The translations under genes were made by a program, and so were the position numbers. 64,000 nucleotides of DNA from Cognatundibacterium rugosum (lineage in GTDB: Bacteria; Pseudomonadota; Gammaproteobacteria; Burkholderiales; Burkholderiaceae_D), in the NCBI RefSeq assembly GCF_014284365.1, contig NZ_JACOGG010000008.1, positions 142,584 through 206,583 of the forward strand, written 5' to 3'. The first letter of the stretch is position 1. The number at the start of each line of letters is the position of its first letter. Shown in pieces: positions 55,427-64,000 of this stretch. The notes beneath the pieces were generated by a model. That model was not told the DNA's origin and searched no databases. It saw only the letters and a program-made list of their open reading frames with translations.

Positions 55427-58400
55427 GTGGTTCGATTATTTGCTTGTTTTTTACGCTTGTCATTTTGGGTTGGGCTATTTTTTTCGAGTTCAGCTTTTGC
55501 ACAAAATCAATCTTCACCTCAATTCGATAAAGGAATGCAATGGCTTGTGTCGCAAGTGCAATCTGATGGTAGCTTGTCTGGTCAACGAACTTCGATAGCA
55601 CTCCAGCTACAAGCCCGCACGGAAACGGCGCAAACACTGAAGTTACTGGCAGCACCACCCACTTCTTTGACTAGTGTCATTAATGCAGATCCCGAAAGCA
55701 ACACTGAGTTTAATGCAAGAAAAATTATTTCTTTAAGCTTGTCAGGATGGGACGTAAGTACTCAGGTAGGCGAGCTGGCGAAGCTGCAAAATTTGGATGG
55801 AGGGTTTGGTGGTGCAGAAGGATATTCCAGTAATCCGTTAGATACAGCATGGGCAGTACTTGCTTTGGCGCAGTCAAATGGTGCTAGCAGTCCCGCTGCT
55901 ACAGGAGCAAGGGCTTATTTGCAGAAGCAAATCCAATCCGATGGCGGGGTGGATGGCAGGACTGACATGCAAAGAACCTTATACAGCGCAATAACTTTGA
56001 TGGCTTTGCAAAGTAGCGCGGATTTAAGCTTTAGTCTAAATATAAAGAATTTGACATCTTGGTTGCTTCAGAGGCAAGGTGTTGATGGTGGTTGGTTTGG
56101 TGATGTCTATTATTCTGCCTATGCGCTGCTTGCTGTTGCTCCAGTAACGACCGATGCAACGGTGCGTAATAATGCCCAAAACTTTTTTACTTCCAAGCAG
56201 CTGCCGAATGGTAGTTGGAATGAAGATCCATTTACAACTTCCTTAGTGTTGAGAGCAATCTCAACCCAGTTAAACACTCCCGCAAAAAACACTAGTTCGG
56301 TAAAAGGTCGCGTCGTTGATCAATCTACCGGTCAACCTATAGTTGGAGCTAGTGTTACTTTAACTGCCACTGCGACACAAAATTCGTTAACGGACAGTTT
56401 AGGGAATTTTTCGTTTGCGAACCTTCCAGCGGCTTCCTATGCCTTCGCTGTAATTAAATCTGGCTATGTCAGCTTAAACGGGAGCGTCGTGCTTGCTGAA
56501 GGTCAGGCCTATAATTTGGGGAATATCGTAATGTCGCAGCCCAACGACACCGCTCGCTTGCAAGGGGTGGTGTTGAATGCGGCAGGCAATGTTCCTCTGG
56601 CAGGTGTTACTGTGACGATTAGTGGGGCAGTGACCAGATCAGTAACCACAGATGCAAGCGGCCGTTACGAATTAATTGGATTGCCAATTGGGAGTGCCGT
56701 GATTAGTACGAACTTTGCAGGTTTCCAATCGGCATCGGCTAACGTTAATGTGGTGGCAGGGCAAACTTTGGTATTTTCACCGTTGCTATATGCGAATAAC
56801 CAAAATGTTCCGGGGGAAATACACTTTGTAGGGCAAGTTGTAGCGTCGGGGCAGGGGACTCCGCTAGCTGGTGTCAGTATCGTTTTGAGTGGAACTGCAG
56901 CGCTTAGCGGTAATAGTAATTCGCAAGGGAAATTTGATATTCAAATACCGACTGGTACGTATACAGCGACTTTTTCTCTGGCCGGATATGCGACCGTTAA
57001 TCAGACTTTCGTTGCCGTGCCTGGATCGAAAATTGACGCGAGTACCGTGTCGCTGGTACCCAACCTAACTAAATCCAGTCTTGCCGGCCGCGTACTCGAT
57101 ACCAATGGGAAAGCAGTCAATAATGCGACAGTGCAAATTGTTGGAAGCCAATTGCTTGCGACAACTGGGGTCGACGGTACCTACTTGATTACGAATATTG
57201 ACGCGGGGAATTTCTCTGTTCGAGTGAGTGCAGTGGGTTACGACTCTACAATTTTGAATGTGCAGCCACAAGCTCCAGGAGATTTTCAGCAAGACCTCAT
57301 ACTGTCTGCTCAGAGCACTGCATCGTTTGGCTTAGGCAACTTAATTGTTAGTCCAGCGACCATAGGAAGCAATGCCGATGTGGTTGTGAATACGACGATT
57401 AAAAATAATGGGCAATCTGGCGCGACAGTGGTATTGCTGTTGCGTGTGACCGATTCCACTCAAAAACGGACTTGGAGTGGGTCTGCGTTTGATGCAAACA
57501 ATAAATTGATAGGGCAAATCAAACTTAATCCTGGTGAGGAAGTCCCGGTTAAACTAATCTGGAATTCAGCGCAGAATTTACCAGGTACATATCAGCTGAC
57601 CGTACAAATTGTAGAGGCCGGAAGCATTAGCCGCACCACGCCATTGGGTAATGTGCTGATTGAACGTGTTGCAGCGGTTAATATCAATAATCAAATGCAT
57701 TTTGCTGGCTCTGTGACGGCCAATCCGCCAGTACTACAGGCAGGGACGAATACCACAGTCAAGCTTTCAGCAATAGTGCAAAATGATGGCAATACAGATT
57801 TGCTCAGCCAGGCATTTACTCTCAACGTCGTTGACGCTAAAGACAATTCTGTCGCACATACAGAGCAAGTTTTTTTATCAGAAAACATCTCAGTTAACAG
57901 TCTGCGATCAATCCTGTTCCAGGACTGGAAGCCTACTGTCGCAGGTAGTTATCGCCTTGAATTAACTACGGCAGATGCAAGTCTAGGTAAAGTTATTGGA
58001 TCAGTGTACGTTGGTGATTCAGCTAAAGCTGCATATACAAGCAACAAATCGACGATTGGAACCGGTACCCAAACCGTTCGCGCAACAATAAACGTACTCG
58101 GACAAGACGTCGCTGGCGGTGTTATTAGCGATCCATTGGCGCCGCTCGTCAAAGCTGCCATACAAAAATCTGTTACCTATAACGATCAGCAGGCTGCGAA
58201 CTGGGGTGCAAGAAACAATTGCCTTGGTTGTCATGTACAGACTCAGGCATTGGTCGGTGGTGAAACGAATCGTCGCTTCGCGACGTTTGATGAAGGCCAA
58301 CGTAATAGCCTGTATGCGCTATTGAAAAGAAGTATGCAAAAAGATGGTGCGTTTTACGATAAGTATTTTTACTATCGTCAGACATCTAGCATGTTGGCGA

Positions 58401-61400
58401 TGTGGTCACTTGATTCATGGCACGACAAGGAAGATGTTGCTGCGACCCATCTACGGGGCGCAGAATTTATACAGAGCGTACAAAAAAGTGATGGTCATTG
58501 GGATTATGATTATCCGTGGATAGGTCAGTGGACGCATGCAGCAGACCATACCGCGTTAAATGTAAAGAGTTTAATCGGTCTCTACAATTACATTGATAAA
58601 ATACCTACCACTAAGTTTGATATAAATTTCCAAACTAAACGTTATTTACCCGCAATTGACTGTGCAAGTACAGGCGCACTAGTTCGCGATCAGCGCGACA
58701 ATTTATACTTTACCTGTCTTTCAGGTCCACTTGTAGATACAGTAACCCAAATTAAGTCAGATGGGACTATAGGTATCCAATGGACTGGTTTGCGGTATCC
58801 AGGTGCGATGGTAGTGGCAAAAGGTGGGGAGGCCATCTTGGTCGCTACAGGTAAAGGTTTAATGAAGCTTGGATTCGATGGTTCAATACAGCAGCTTAAT
58901 ACGAACCCGGCTTTGGGTGCGTTGAATTATGATCCAAGTGGTCAGCTATTCAGCGCGGATTATGACTCCAGTACCATCTATCAAATCGACGACAGCGGTA
59001 AGGACAGTGTGTATTTGGCCTCTGGGGTTGTCCGCCTTCCAACGATATTTTCTTTTACGGATACAGGAGAAATGTTGGTTCCGTCAGTGGCCGATTCAAA
59101 AATTATTCTTGTAAAAAAGGATAAGACGACCATTTCTCTTGCAACCACACCTTCCAATCCTGTAATGGTTGCAAAATATAAACAGGGCTGGGTCGTCGGT
59201 AATATATCTGGACTTTACTCGTACGATGCACAATGGAATCAAATTGGTACATTAAGTGATCTAAGGACGGACTATATGGTTACGACGAGTGATGCAAAAG
59301 TATATTTTGCTAGTCGTAGTAACCCTGGTCTTTACCAATTGTTGCCAGAGGTTGTTGATCCGGTAGCAAAGCGTGCACAAATTGGTGTAAGCATCGATCA
59401 CGCCAGCCAGTGGTTGCAAAACTTAGACTTGGGTTCCAGTGCAAATAATCTGGTTCTGGCGCATCAATTATTGGGCTTGGGCGAGGCTGCAAAATTCTAT
59501 GCAGGTGATTTGCCAAGACGCGATGCGATTAAAGCAAAAATGCAAGTTCTTGCGAGCTTGTTGAGATCCAGGCAAGGCAAAGACGGTAGTTGGGGTGTCG
59601 ATGTTGGATATGCTGGTGATGCTTTTGTCACTGCGCATGTGGGATATGCACTGGATTACTTGAACCCGTCTCCAGATGAACCATATATTCGCAGTGCGAT
59701 TGAATGGTTGTTGGCAAGCCAAGCTTCAGATGGCTCGTGGGCAAGCCAGAACAATATTTTCACCAGTACAAATTTGGCGACGACGACGTGGGTGTCAATC
59801 TGGTTGCCCGTCATCCTTGATCGTTTGGGCGGTATCAATACGGATTTGAGTCTGACCTTCCCAGCGAATGTAACGATGCTTAATCCGGATACTGCACCAT
59901 CGCAGATCACTAAAAATAGTGATGGATCGACTACAGCTATTTGGAACTTAAAAGGTGTCACTAGCAACGGTCAATCGATTAGTTTCGATACACAGCTCAG
60001 CGATCTACAGCCAGGAGAAGTAAGGCCACTCTCCAGCGATGCACACTTGACGTTTAGAAATTCGTTTACGAACGGAGCCGTCAATGCACCAATAGACATT
60101 CCTAGTGTTACCGCGTCGGCGTTTATGACTCTTGGGTTAGCGACAGATAAGGTGAGCTATGGAGCAGATAGCCAAGTTGGTGTGAGCGCTCAGGTCACCA
60201 ATACCGGTGTAGATATAAATTCTGGCCGCGTTAAATTCGATGTTTTGGCGCCTGATGGTAGTCTGATTTCTGCGTTGGGTAGCGTTCCGTTCGCTAATCT
60301 TGCTGCTGGTGCTGTAGTAACCGAGGCCAGTAACTGGAATACTGCAAGAACCTTAGCCGGAAACAATTATCGAATTCTTGCGACGCTTTACGATGGCAAT
60401 GATCGTGTCGTCACAACTGCTTCAGCGACATTTGCTATTACCGCTGTTGATAATAACAATCCAGCTATTTTCAGTCAGATTACCAGCGATAAAGTCAGCT
60501 ACTTGAGTAATGACCGGGTTCAACTGACAGACCGTATTCAGAATAGGGCGGTCAACCAGTTCAGTAACAATCTGCAAATCATTACACAGGTAATCAACCC
60601 GGATGGCAGTTTGCGCTTTACACAGAGTGAAACCATAACGCAATTGGCGCAAAACGCTAGTAAAGAATATCTATATCCTTTGATTTTGCTGGCGGCACCG
60701 GCGGGCCAATATCAGGCTATCTTACAAGTTAAAGATAGCGGTGGAACGCTGCTGAGCCAAAGTGCGACACAATTCAAAGTTAGCTCCAGTTCCGATACTG
60801 GCAGTGGTTTAGTCGGTAGCATGACTGCTGTGCCGAAACAGATTGCTGTTGGCGAAATGGCGAACTTTAATTTCAGTGTCAGCAACCGTGGTAACACTGA
60901 CTTGACCGGTTTAGCATTAAAGTTCCGCGTGGTCGATCCTGGTGCCAATAAGGTCATCATCGAACAAGCATTTAGTATGGATCTAAAGCAAACTGTTGTC
61001 TTGAATGGCAACCGCAGCTGGTTGAGCAATGGTGTCACTGGAACGACCGTTGTGGGACAACTGGTGGTTCTCATCAACGGACAAGAGCGTGTGCTTGCGC
61101 AAGATAACCTGACGCTCATTGCACCACTCAATAAATTGCAAGGCGGTCTCACGGCCACCCCACGTACGCTCACATTGGGTGATACCGTTGTCCTCAATGC
61201 TACCGCACAAAACATAGGTAGCAACGCAATCACAGGATTGACATTGAGCCTTAAAGTCAGTGACAGTAAAGGAAAAATCGTCTTTAGTGCTGATGATCCA
61301 AGTAGTCTTGCCGTCGCGGCGAGTTACCAAAAAGCCCGTAGCTTTACGCCAGGGCAGGCAGATACTTACAGTGCACAGTTACTCAGCGTTATAGGCAATG

Positions 61401-62752
61401 CCTCACCAGTCGTCATCGCACAAGACAGTTTTACGGTCAGCTCCCCGAGCATCGTATTGAATACCAGTTTATCGCGTCAACTCAATAATAAGGTGTTGGT
61501 ATGGAGTAGTTGTGCCCGTGCGATCGATGCCGTACAAGGAAGCTGCGGTGCTAAGTCGGCTGTCGTTGACGACCCCGCTAAACTTGCTGCCTGCGATACT
61601 AGAAAGAACAACTTCCTGAATCAGTATCTGAGTAGTCAGGGAGTTGCAGCGACAGTGGTTATGGATGAGAACGCATTTGTTAAAGAGTTGCGTCAAGGGG
61701 ACTATGACAGCTATTGGATCAGCGGTGCTGGTGTGCGTCAGCGTGACAGTACTGCAATGGAATTGTGGGCTAATGCGTATAGTGGCGCTGGCTTATTGGT
61801 CGATGGCTTGCATGCTGGTCGCAACAGTAAACTCGACAGTCTGTTCGGTTATAGCTTAGGTGCCACCGTCGCAACCGGTGGAAAAGTCGTGCCGCAGACC
61901 GATATCTGCGGAGCGCCTCTGCAAGCAAGTCAATTACCTCTTTCCACAGGTGCCTTGCAACTGCAAGCAGCCGGCGGTGGCAAACTGGAAGCCAATTATC
62001 TTGGCTTGGCAAGTAGCGCTGCTGCCATCGTTAGTAACCAACTTGGAAGTGGTAACACTTTGGCACTTGGTTTTGATTGGGAAACTCAGCTTGAGAGTAA
62101 TAGCGATACCCGTTGGAAGCAAACGCTGGTGCCCGCGCTCAAACGCACACAGCGCCAGCAAATTAGCAGTCAATTGGTTGCCGGAGATATTCTGCACATT
62201 GTGCTAGACGTCACTAATCAAGGGGGCGACGCTCAAATCGAGGCAGTCGCAACCTTGCCATCCAACAGTGTTTTGCAAAGCAGTAGCCCGTTAGCAAATA
62301 CTGATCCGGCACAGGTGCAGAAAATTGTTTGGACGCTTCCCGTCCCTGCTGCGCAAAGCAAAAAAATTGTTGCTGACATCCGTATTGGTGCTACTGGGGG
62401 CGACTTCAGCTTGCCGGTAACCATCAGCTCAGTCGATGCTAATGGTACAAAACGCTTGTACAAAACGGAGATGCTGAACTTTACGGTCAAGAGTGCTGAT
62501 CAATTGCTCAACGACGTTAATACCTTGGTCGCAGCGATGAGTACAGGCGGCAACGATGGCATTGTTCGTCAGAGCTTACAAAAAAGTCTAAGCAGCGTAA
62601 GTGCTGCGTTGGCCCAGAGTGATAGTAAAACTGCTTTGCTCTATGCCAGCGCCGCAGTCAACTACAGCGAACGTAGCAGCACCAGCGTCAAGAGCAGGTT
62701 GCAAGCAAGCTTAAGTCAATTAATGCGTGCACTCGAAAGGAGTGCAAAATGA
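55427..62752 (+). CDS. Giant secreted multidomain protein with CxxCH motif
   Basis: GTG at 55427 is preferred, six bases after AGGGG; a TTG at 55421 has no spacing. The 2,441-residue product has a signal peptide (cut after SSAFA, about 26). Then come squalene-cyclase/prenyltransferase-like repeats (30-285; LQNLDGGFGG, QGVDGGWFG, LPNGSWNED) and four carboxypeptidase-regulatory-like domains (about 290-630). Two CARDB-like domains follow, then a second cyclase-like part that opens with C932-L-G-C-H936. That part is interrupted by a beta-propeller-like region (about 1075-1310), resumes to about 1468, and is followed by more CARDB-like repeats, an amidotransferase-like region (about 2020-2240) and a helical tail. 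No membrane anchor is seen. It is probably exported by the adjacent system. Confidence 0.8.
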   Translation: MVRLFACFLRLSFWVGLFFSSSAFAQNQSSPQFDKGMQWLVSQVQSDGSLSGQRTSIALQLQARTETAQTLKLLAAPPTSLTSVINADPESNTEFNARKIISLSLSGWDVSTQVGELAKLQNLDGGFGGAEGYSSNPLDTAWAVLALAQSNGASSPAATGARAYLQKQIQSDGGVDGRTDMQRTLYSAITLMALQSSADLSFSLNIKNLTSWLLQRQGVDGGWFGDVYYSAYALLAVAPVTTDATVRNNAQNFFTSKQLPNGSWNEDPFTTSLVLRAISTQLNTPAKNTSSVKGRVVDQSTGQPIVGASVTLTATATQNSLTDSLGNFSFANLPAASYAFAVIKSGYVSLNGSVVLAEGQAYNLGNIVMSQPNDTARLQGVVLNAAGNVPLAGVTVTISGAVTRSVTTDASGRYELIGLPIGSAVISTNFAGFQSASANVNVVAGQTLVFSPLLYANNQNVPGEIHFVGQVVASGQGTPLAGVSIVLSGTAALSGNSNSQGKFDIQIPTGTYTATFSLAGYATVNQTFVAVPGSKIDASTVSLVPNLTKSSLAGRVLDTNGKAVNNATVQIVGSQLLATTGVDGTYLITNIDAGNFSVRVSAVGYDSTILNVQPQAPGDFQQDLILSAQSTASFGLGNLIVSPATIGSNADVVVNTTIKNNGQSGATVVLLLRVTDSTQKRTWSGSAFDANNKLIGQIKLNPGEEVPVKLIWNSAQNLPGTYQLTVQIVEAGSISRTTPLGNVLIERVAAVNINNQMHFAGSVTANPPVLQAGTNTTVKLSAIVQNDGNTDLLSQAFTLNVVDAKDNSVAHTEQVFLSENISVNSLRSILFQDWKPTVAGSYRLELTTADASLGKVIGSVYVGDSAKAAYTSNKSTIGTGTQTVRATINVLGQDVAGGVISDPLAPLVKAAIQKSVTYNDQQAANWGARNNCLGCHVQTQALVGGETNRRFATFDEGQRNSLYALLKRSMQKDGAFYDKYFYYRQTSSMLAMWSLDSWHDKEDVAATHLRGAEFIQSVQKSDGHWDYDYPWIGQWTHAADHTALNVKSLIGLYNYIDKIPTTKFDINFQTKRYLPAIDCASTGALVRDQRDNLYFTCLSGPLVDTVTQIKSDGTIGIQWTGLRYPGAMVVAKGGEAILVATGKGLMKLGFDGSIQQLNTNPALGALNYDPSGQLFSADYDSSTIYQIDDSGKDSVYLASGVVRLPTIFSFTDTGEMLVPSVADSKIILVKKDKTTISLATTPSNPVMVAKYKQGWVVGNISGLYSYDAQWNQIGTLSDLRTDYMVTTSDAKVYFASRSNPGLYQLLPEVVDPVAKRAQIGVSIDHASQWLQNLDLGSSANNLVLAHQLLGLGEAAKFYAGDLPRRDAIKAKMQVLASLLRSRQGKDGSWGVDVGYAGDAFVTAHVGYALDYLNPSPDEPYIRSAIEWLLASQASDGSWASQNNIFTSTNLATTTWVSIWLPVILDRLGGINTDLSLTFPANVTMLNPDTAPSQITKNSDGSTTAIWNLKGVTSNGQSISFDTQLSDLQPGEVRPLSSDAHLTFRNSFTNGAVNAPIDIPSVTASAFMTLGLATDKVSYGADSQVGVSAQVTNTGVDINSGRVKFDVLAPDGSLISALGSVPFANLAAGAVVTEASNWNTARTLAGNNYRILATLYDGNDRVVTTASATFAITAVDNNNPAIFSQITSDKVSYLSNDRVQLTDRIQNRAVNQFSNNLQIITQVINPDGSLRFTQSETITQLAQNASKEYLYPLILLAAPAGQYQAILQVKDSGGTLLSQSATQFKVSSSSDTGSGLVGSMTAVPKQIAVGEMANFNFSVSNRGNTDLTGLALKFRVVDPGANKVIIEQAFSMDLKQTVVLNGNRSWLSNGVTGTTVVGQLVVLINGQERVLAQDNLTLIAPLNKLQGGLTATPRTLTLGDTVVLNATAQNIGSNAITGLTLSLKVSDSKGKIVFSADDPSSLAVAASYQKARSFTPGQADTYSAQLLSVIGNASPVVIAQDSFTVSSPSIVLNTSLSRQLNNKVLVWSSCARAIDAVQGSCGAKSAVVDDPAKLAACDTRKNNFLNQYLSSQGVAATVVMDENAFVKELRQGDYDSYWISGAGVRQRDSTAMELWANAYSGAGLLVDGLHAGRNSKLDSLFGYSLGATVATGGKVVPQTDICGAPLQASQLPLSTGALQLQAAGGGKLEANYLGLASSAAAIVSNQLGSGNTLALGFDWETQLESNSDTRWKQTLVPALKRTQRQQISSQLVAGDILHIVLDVTNQGGDAQIEAVATLPSNSVLQSSSPLANTDPAQVQKIVWTLPVPAAQSKKIVADIRIGATGGDFSLPVTISSVDANGTKRLYKTEMLNFTVKSADQLLNDVNTLVAAMSTGGNDGIVRQSLQKSLSSVSAALAQSDSKTALLYASAAVNYSERSSTSVKSRLQASLSQLMRALERSAK

Positions 62753-63696
62753 GTCGAGATATCCCAATGAAGCTGCTAAAAAAAGTGCAGAAACACCTAT
62801 CGGCTGTTGTGTGTCGGACCAGTTGCCGAACCGGTAAAGCCACACCAACATTGCGTCATCTGATTCGCTGTTCGATTGTCGCTACGGCCCTGAGTACGCA
62901 ATTACCGGTGCTGGCCGCTGGCATCGATTTTGGAACTGCTGGCGCCTATGCTGGATTCTTTTTTGGCAATGTCACTGGTATGCAAAATATCGACGGGCAT
63001 CTGGCCTTGGGAGGCAATCTGAGCACTAATGCCGCTAACATCGGCAACCAGATTCCCGCGAATGAAGTGGGCCCCGCCCTCATTGTTGGTGGCTCCATTG
63101 TGCGTTTCGATGGTGGCTGGGTTGGCAGCTACGACCCTAACAACAATTACGGGATTTATGGCGTTAGTAAAGACAAAAACATTGGTGCCTACCTGGACTT
63201 CAGAAAAAGTGATTTTATTCCAATTGACTTCGTTGCCGAACGTACCTACTTGACGGCCATGAGCGAACAACTCAACAGCATGCGTGATACTGGTTCTGTC
63301 AAACTGGAATGGGACTCCATCTTGACGCTGACCGGTAGCAACCAGGATGTAGAAGTTTTCCATCTGACTTACGACCAGGTGACTAACAAGCGTAGCCTGG
63401 AAGTCGCTCAAATCCGGCAGGATGCGTATGTCATCATTAATATAACTGGCAATAAACTTCGTAAAGTCGTATTTGGCATGGACAATAGCGCGCTCCAGCT
63501 TCAAAAGCGTAGACTCATTTTTAATTTTCCAGATGCCGACCTGATTAATTTTACACAAGTCAATATGTGGGGCAGCATCCTCGCCCCTTATGCCTGCATC
63601 CGTGACTCTGATGGCCATATAGAAGGTAATGTTATCGCAGCCCAATGGAATAGCGGAATGGCGATTGCGAACAACCTTTTCCAGCCTAAGCCCTGA
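62749..63696 (+). CDS. Choice-of-anchor A family secreted protein
   Basis: The start overlaps the giant gene stop (ATGA); Met at 62767 is an alternative. A long leader with a hydrophobic segment ends near LPVLAAG (about residue 58). The choice-of-anchor A domain follows: FFFGNVTGMQNIDGHLALGG, then ALIVGGSIVRFDGG, and the C-terminal WGSILAPYACI and IEGNVIAAQW. Members usually carry a C-terminal sorting signal such as PEP-CTERM. None is seen here, since the protein ends NNLFQPKP, so export may depend on the nearby secretion system. Confidence 0.85.
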   Translation: MSRDIPMKLLKKVQKHLSAVVCRTSCRTGKATPTLRHLIRCSIVATALSTQLPVLAAGIDFGTAGAYAGFFFGNVTGMQNIDGHLALGGNLSTNAANIGNQIPANEVGPALIVGGSIVRFDGGWVGSYDPNNNYGIYGVSKDKNIGAYLDFRKSDFIPIDFVAERTYLTAMSEQLNSMRDTGSVKLEWDSILTLTGSNQDVEVFHLTYDQVTNKRSLEVAQIRQDAYVIINITGNKLRKVVFGMDNSALQLQKRRLIFNFPDADLINFTQVNMWGSILAPYACIRDSDGHIEGNVIAAQWNSGMAIANNLFQPKP

Positions 63697-63764
63697 TTAC
63701 CTCAAGTACCCAAACGAACCAAGCGGCCAGATTGCCGTTCCTGAAAAAATAGTGAAGACCTGTT

Positions 63765-64000
63765 ATGAAGATTCGCCAAACCTTGTTCCAGCGTAGCGTT
63801 GCCAGCATCGTCTTGCTGACGTTCAGCAGCCTGACTTTATACCCAGCTGGTGTCTCAGCGCAAGCGCATGAAACAGCTGAAAAAGCTGGCCTGCTCACGC
63901 GTCTGAAAGACGAGGGTTTGCTGGGGAACACGCAACGCTATCTTGGCAAATTAGCGGGGCAGTCTGGCGTGAATGCCAATACGGTTCCAGCAGTCGCCAG
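63765..64000 (+). CDS. Partial secreted protein, N-terminus only
   Basis: The frame opens at ATG 63765 and runs off the right edge (78 codons visible). A signal peptide is clear (RSVASIVLLTFSSLTLYPAG, likely cut after VSAQA). The visible mature part is short and unremarkable (EKAGLLTRLKDEGLLGNTQR). It lies 68 bases after the choice-of-anchor A gene on the same strand and probably belongs to the same transcript. Confidence 0.7.
   Translation, partial: MKIRQTLFQRSVASIVLLTFSSLTLYPAGVSAQAHETAEKAGLLTRLKDEGLLGNTQRYLGKLAGQSGVNANTVPAVA

Noticed and set aside
1..64000. CRISPR array
   Set aside because: No regularly spaced repeat series was seen on reading the window.

Overview
The window reads as a Betaproteobacterial chromosome, most likely Burkholderiales of the Oxalobacteraceae type (Undibacterium/Herminiimonas-like). 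This is inferred from the housekeeping order spoT-rpoZ-gmk-yicC / Ser-Thr kinase-PP2C-rph-rdgB-hemW and from overall protein character; no 16S gene is present to prove it. No CRISPR array or rRNA was seen.

Region 1 (1-16,090) is conserved core. On the minus strand lie a partial lipoprotein, a molybdenum-cofactor trio (moaA, mobA, moeA), spoT, rpoZ, gmk and yicC. On the plus strand lie a kinase/phosphatase pair, rph, rdgB, hemW, an HDOD protein and a PAS-GGDEF-EAL protein. It ends in tRNA-Ser(UGA) with a clear promoter and a rho-independent terminator.

Region 2 (about 16,100-27,250) looks like an integrated element that entered at the tRNA-Ser. It has tandem GGTATGCCAT repeats, an integrase-like gene without recognisable catalytic residues, an AlpA-type regulator and an HUH Rep-like (YagK/YfjJ, inovirus Gp2-type) protein with hairpins and palindromes around it. 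Cargo follows: lipoproteins, a DUF4234 membrane protein, an XRE regulator, a DUF932 protein and a split zinc-ribbon/glycine-zipper protein. A decayed IS66-family element with an exact 8-bp target duplication sits in the last codons of the integrase-like gene, and the original reading frame can be reconstructed.

Region 3 (27,663-45,107) is a defence-type island. A tightly coupled GC-rich operon encodes a SNF2 helicase, a PHP-domain/SMC-like ATPase (TrlF-like), an AIPR-family protein, a small putative nuclease, and a type III restriction-modification Mod and Res pair. The small gene and most of mod are visibly AT-richer, suggesting a swapped specificity cassette. Downstream are a TIR protein with tandem winged helices, remnants of IS66 and IS5 elements, and a 690-residue DUF4238 protein. 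The six-gene combination is the best candidate here for an undescribed system.

Region 4 (45,286-64,000) is a secretion locus. Eleven minus-strand genes encode a hybrid type II secretion/type IV pilus-like machine (GspG, F, E; PilM/N/O/P-like; a lipidated secretin with a C-terminal cohesin domain; three minor pseudopilins). Divergent from it are a giant secreted protein of about 2,440 residues, a choice-of-anchor A protein and a further secreted protein cut by the window end. The giant combines squalene-cyclase-like repeats, carboxypeptidase-regulatory repeats, CARDB-like repeats, a CxxCH motif and a beta-propeller. The likely reading is a dedicated exporter facing its own substrates.
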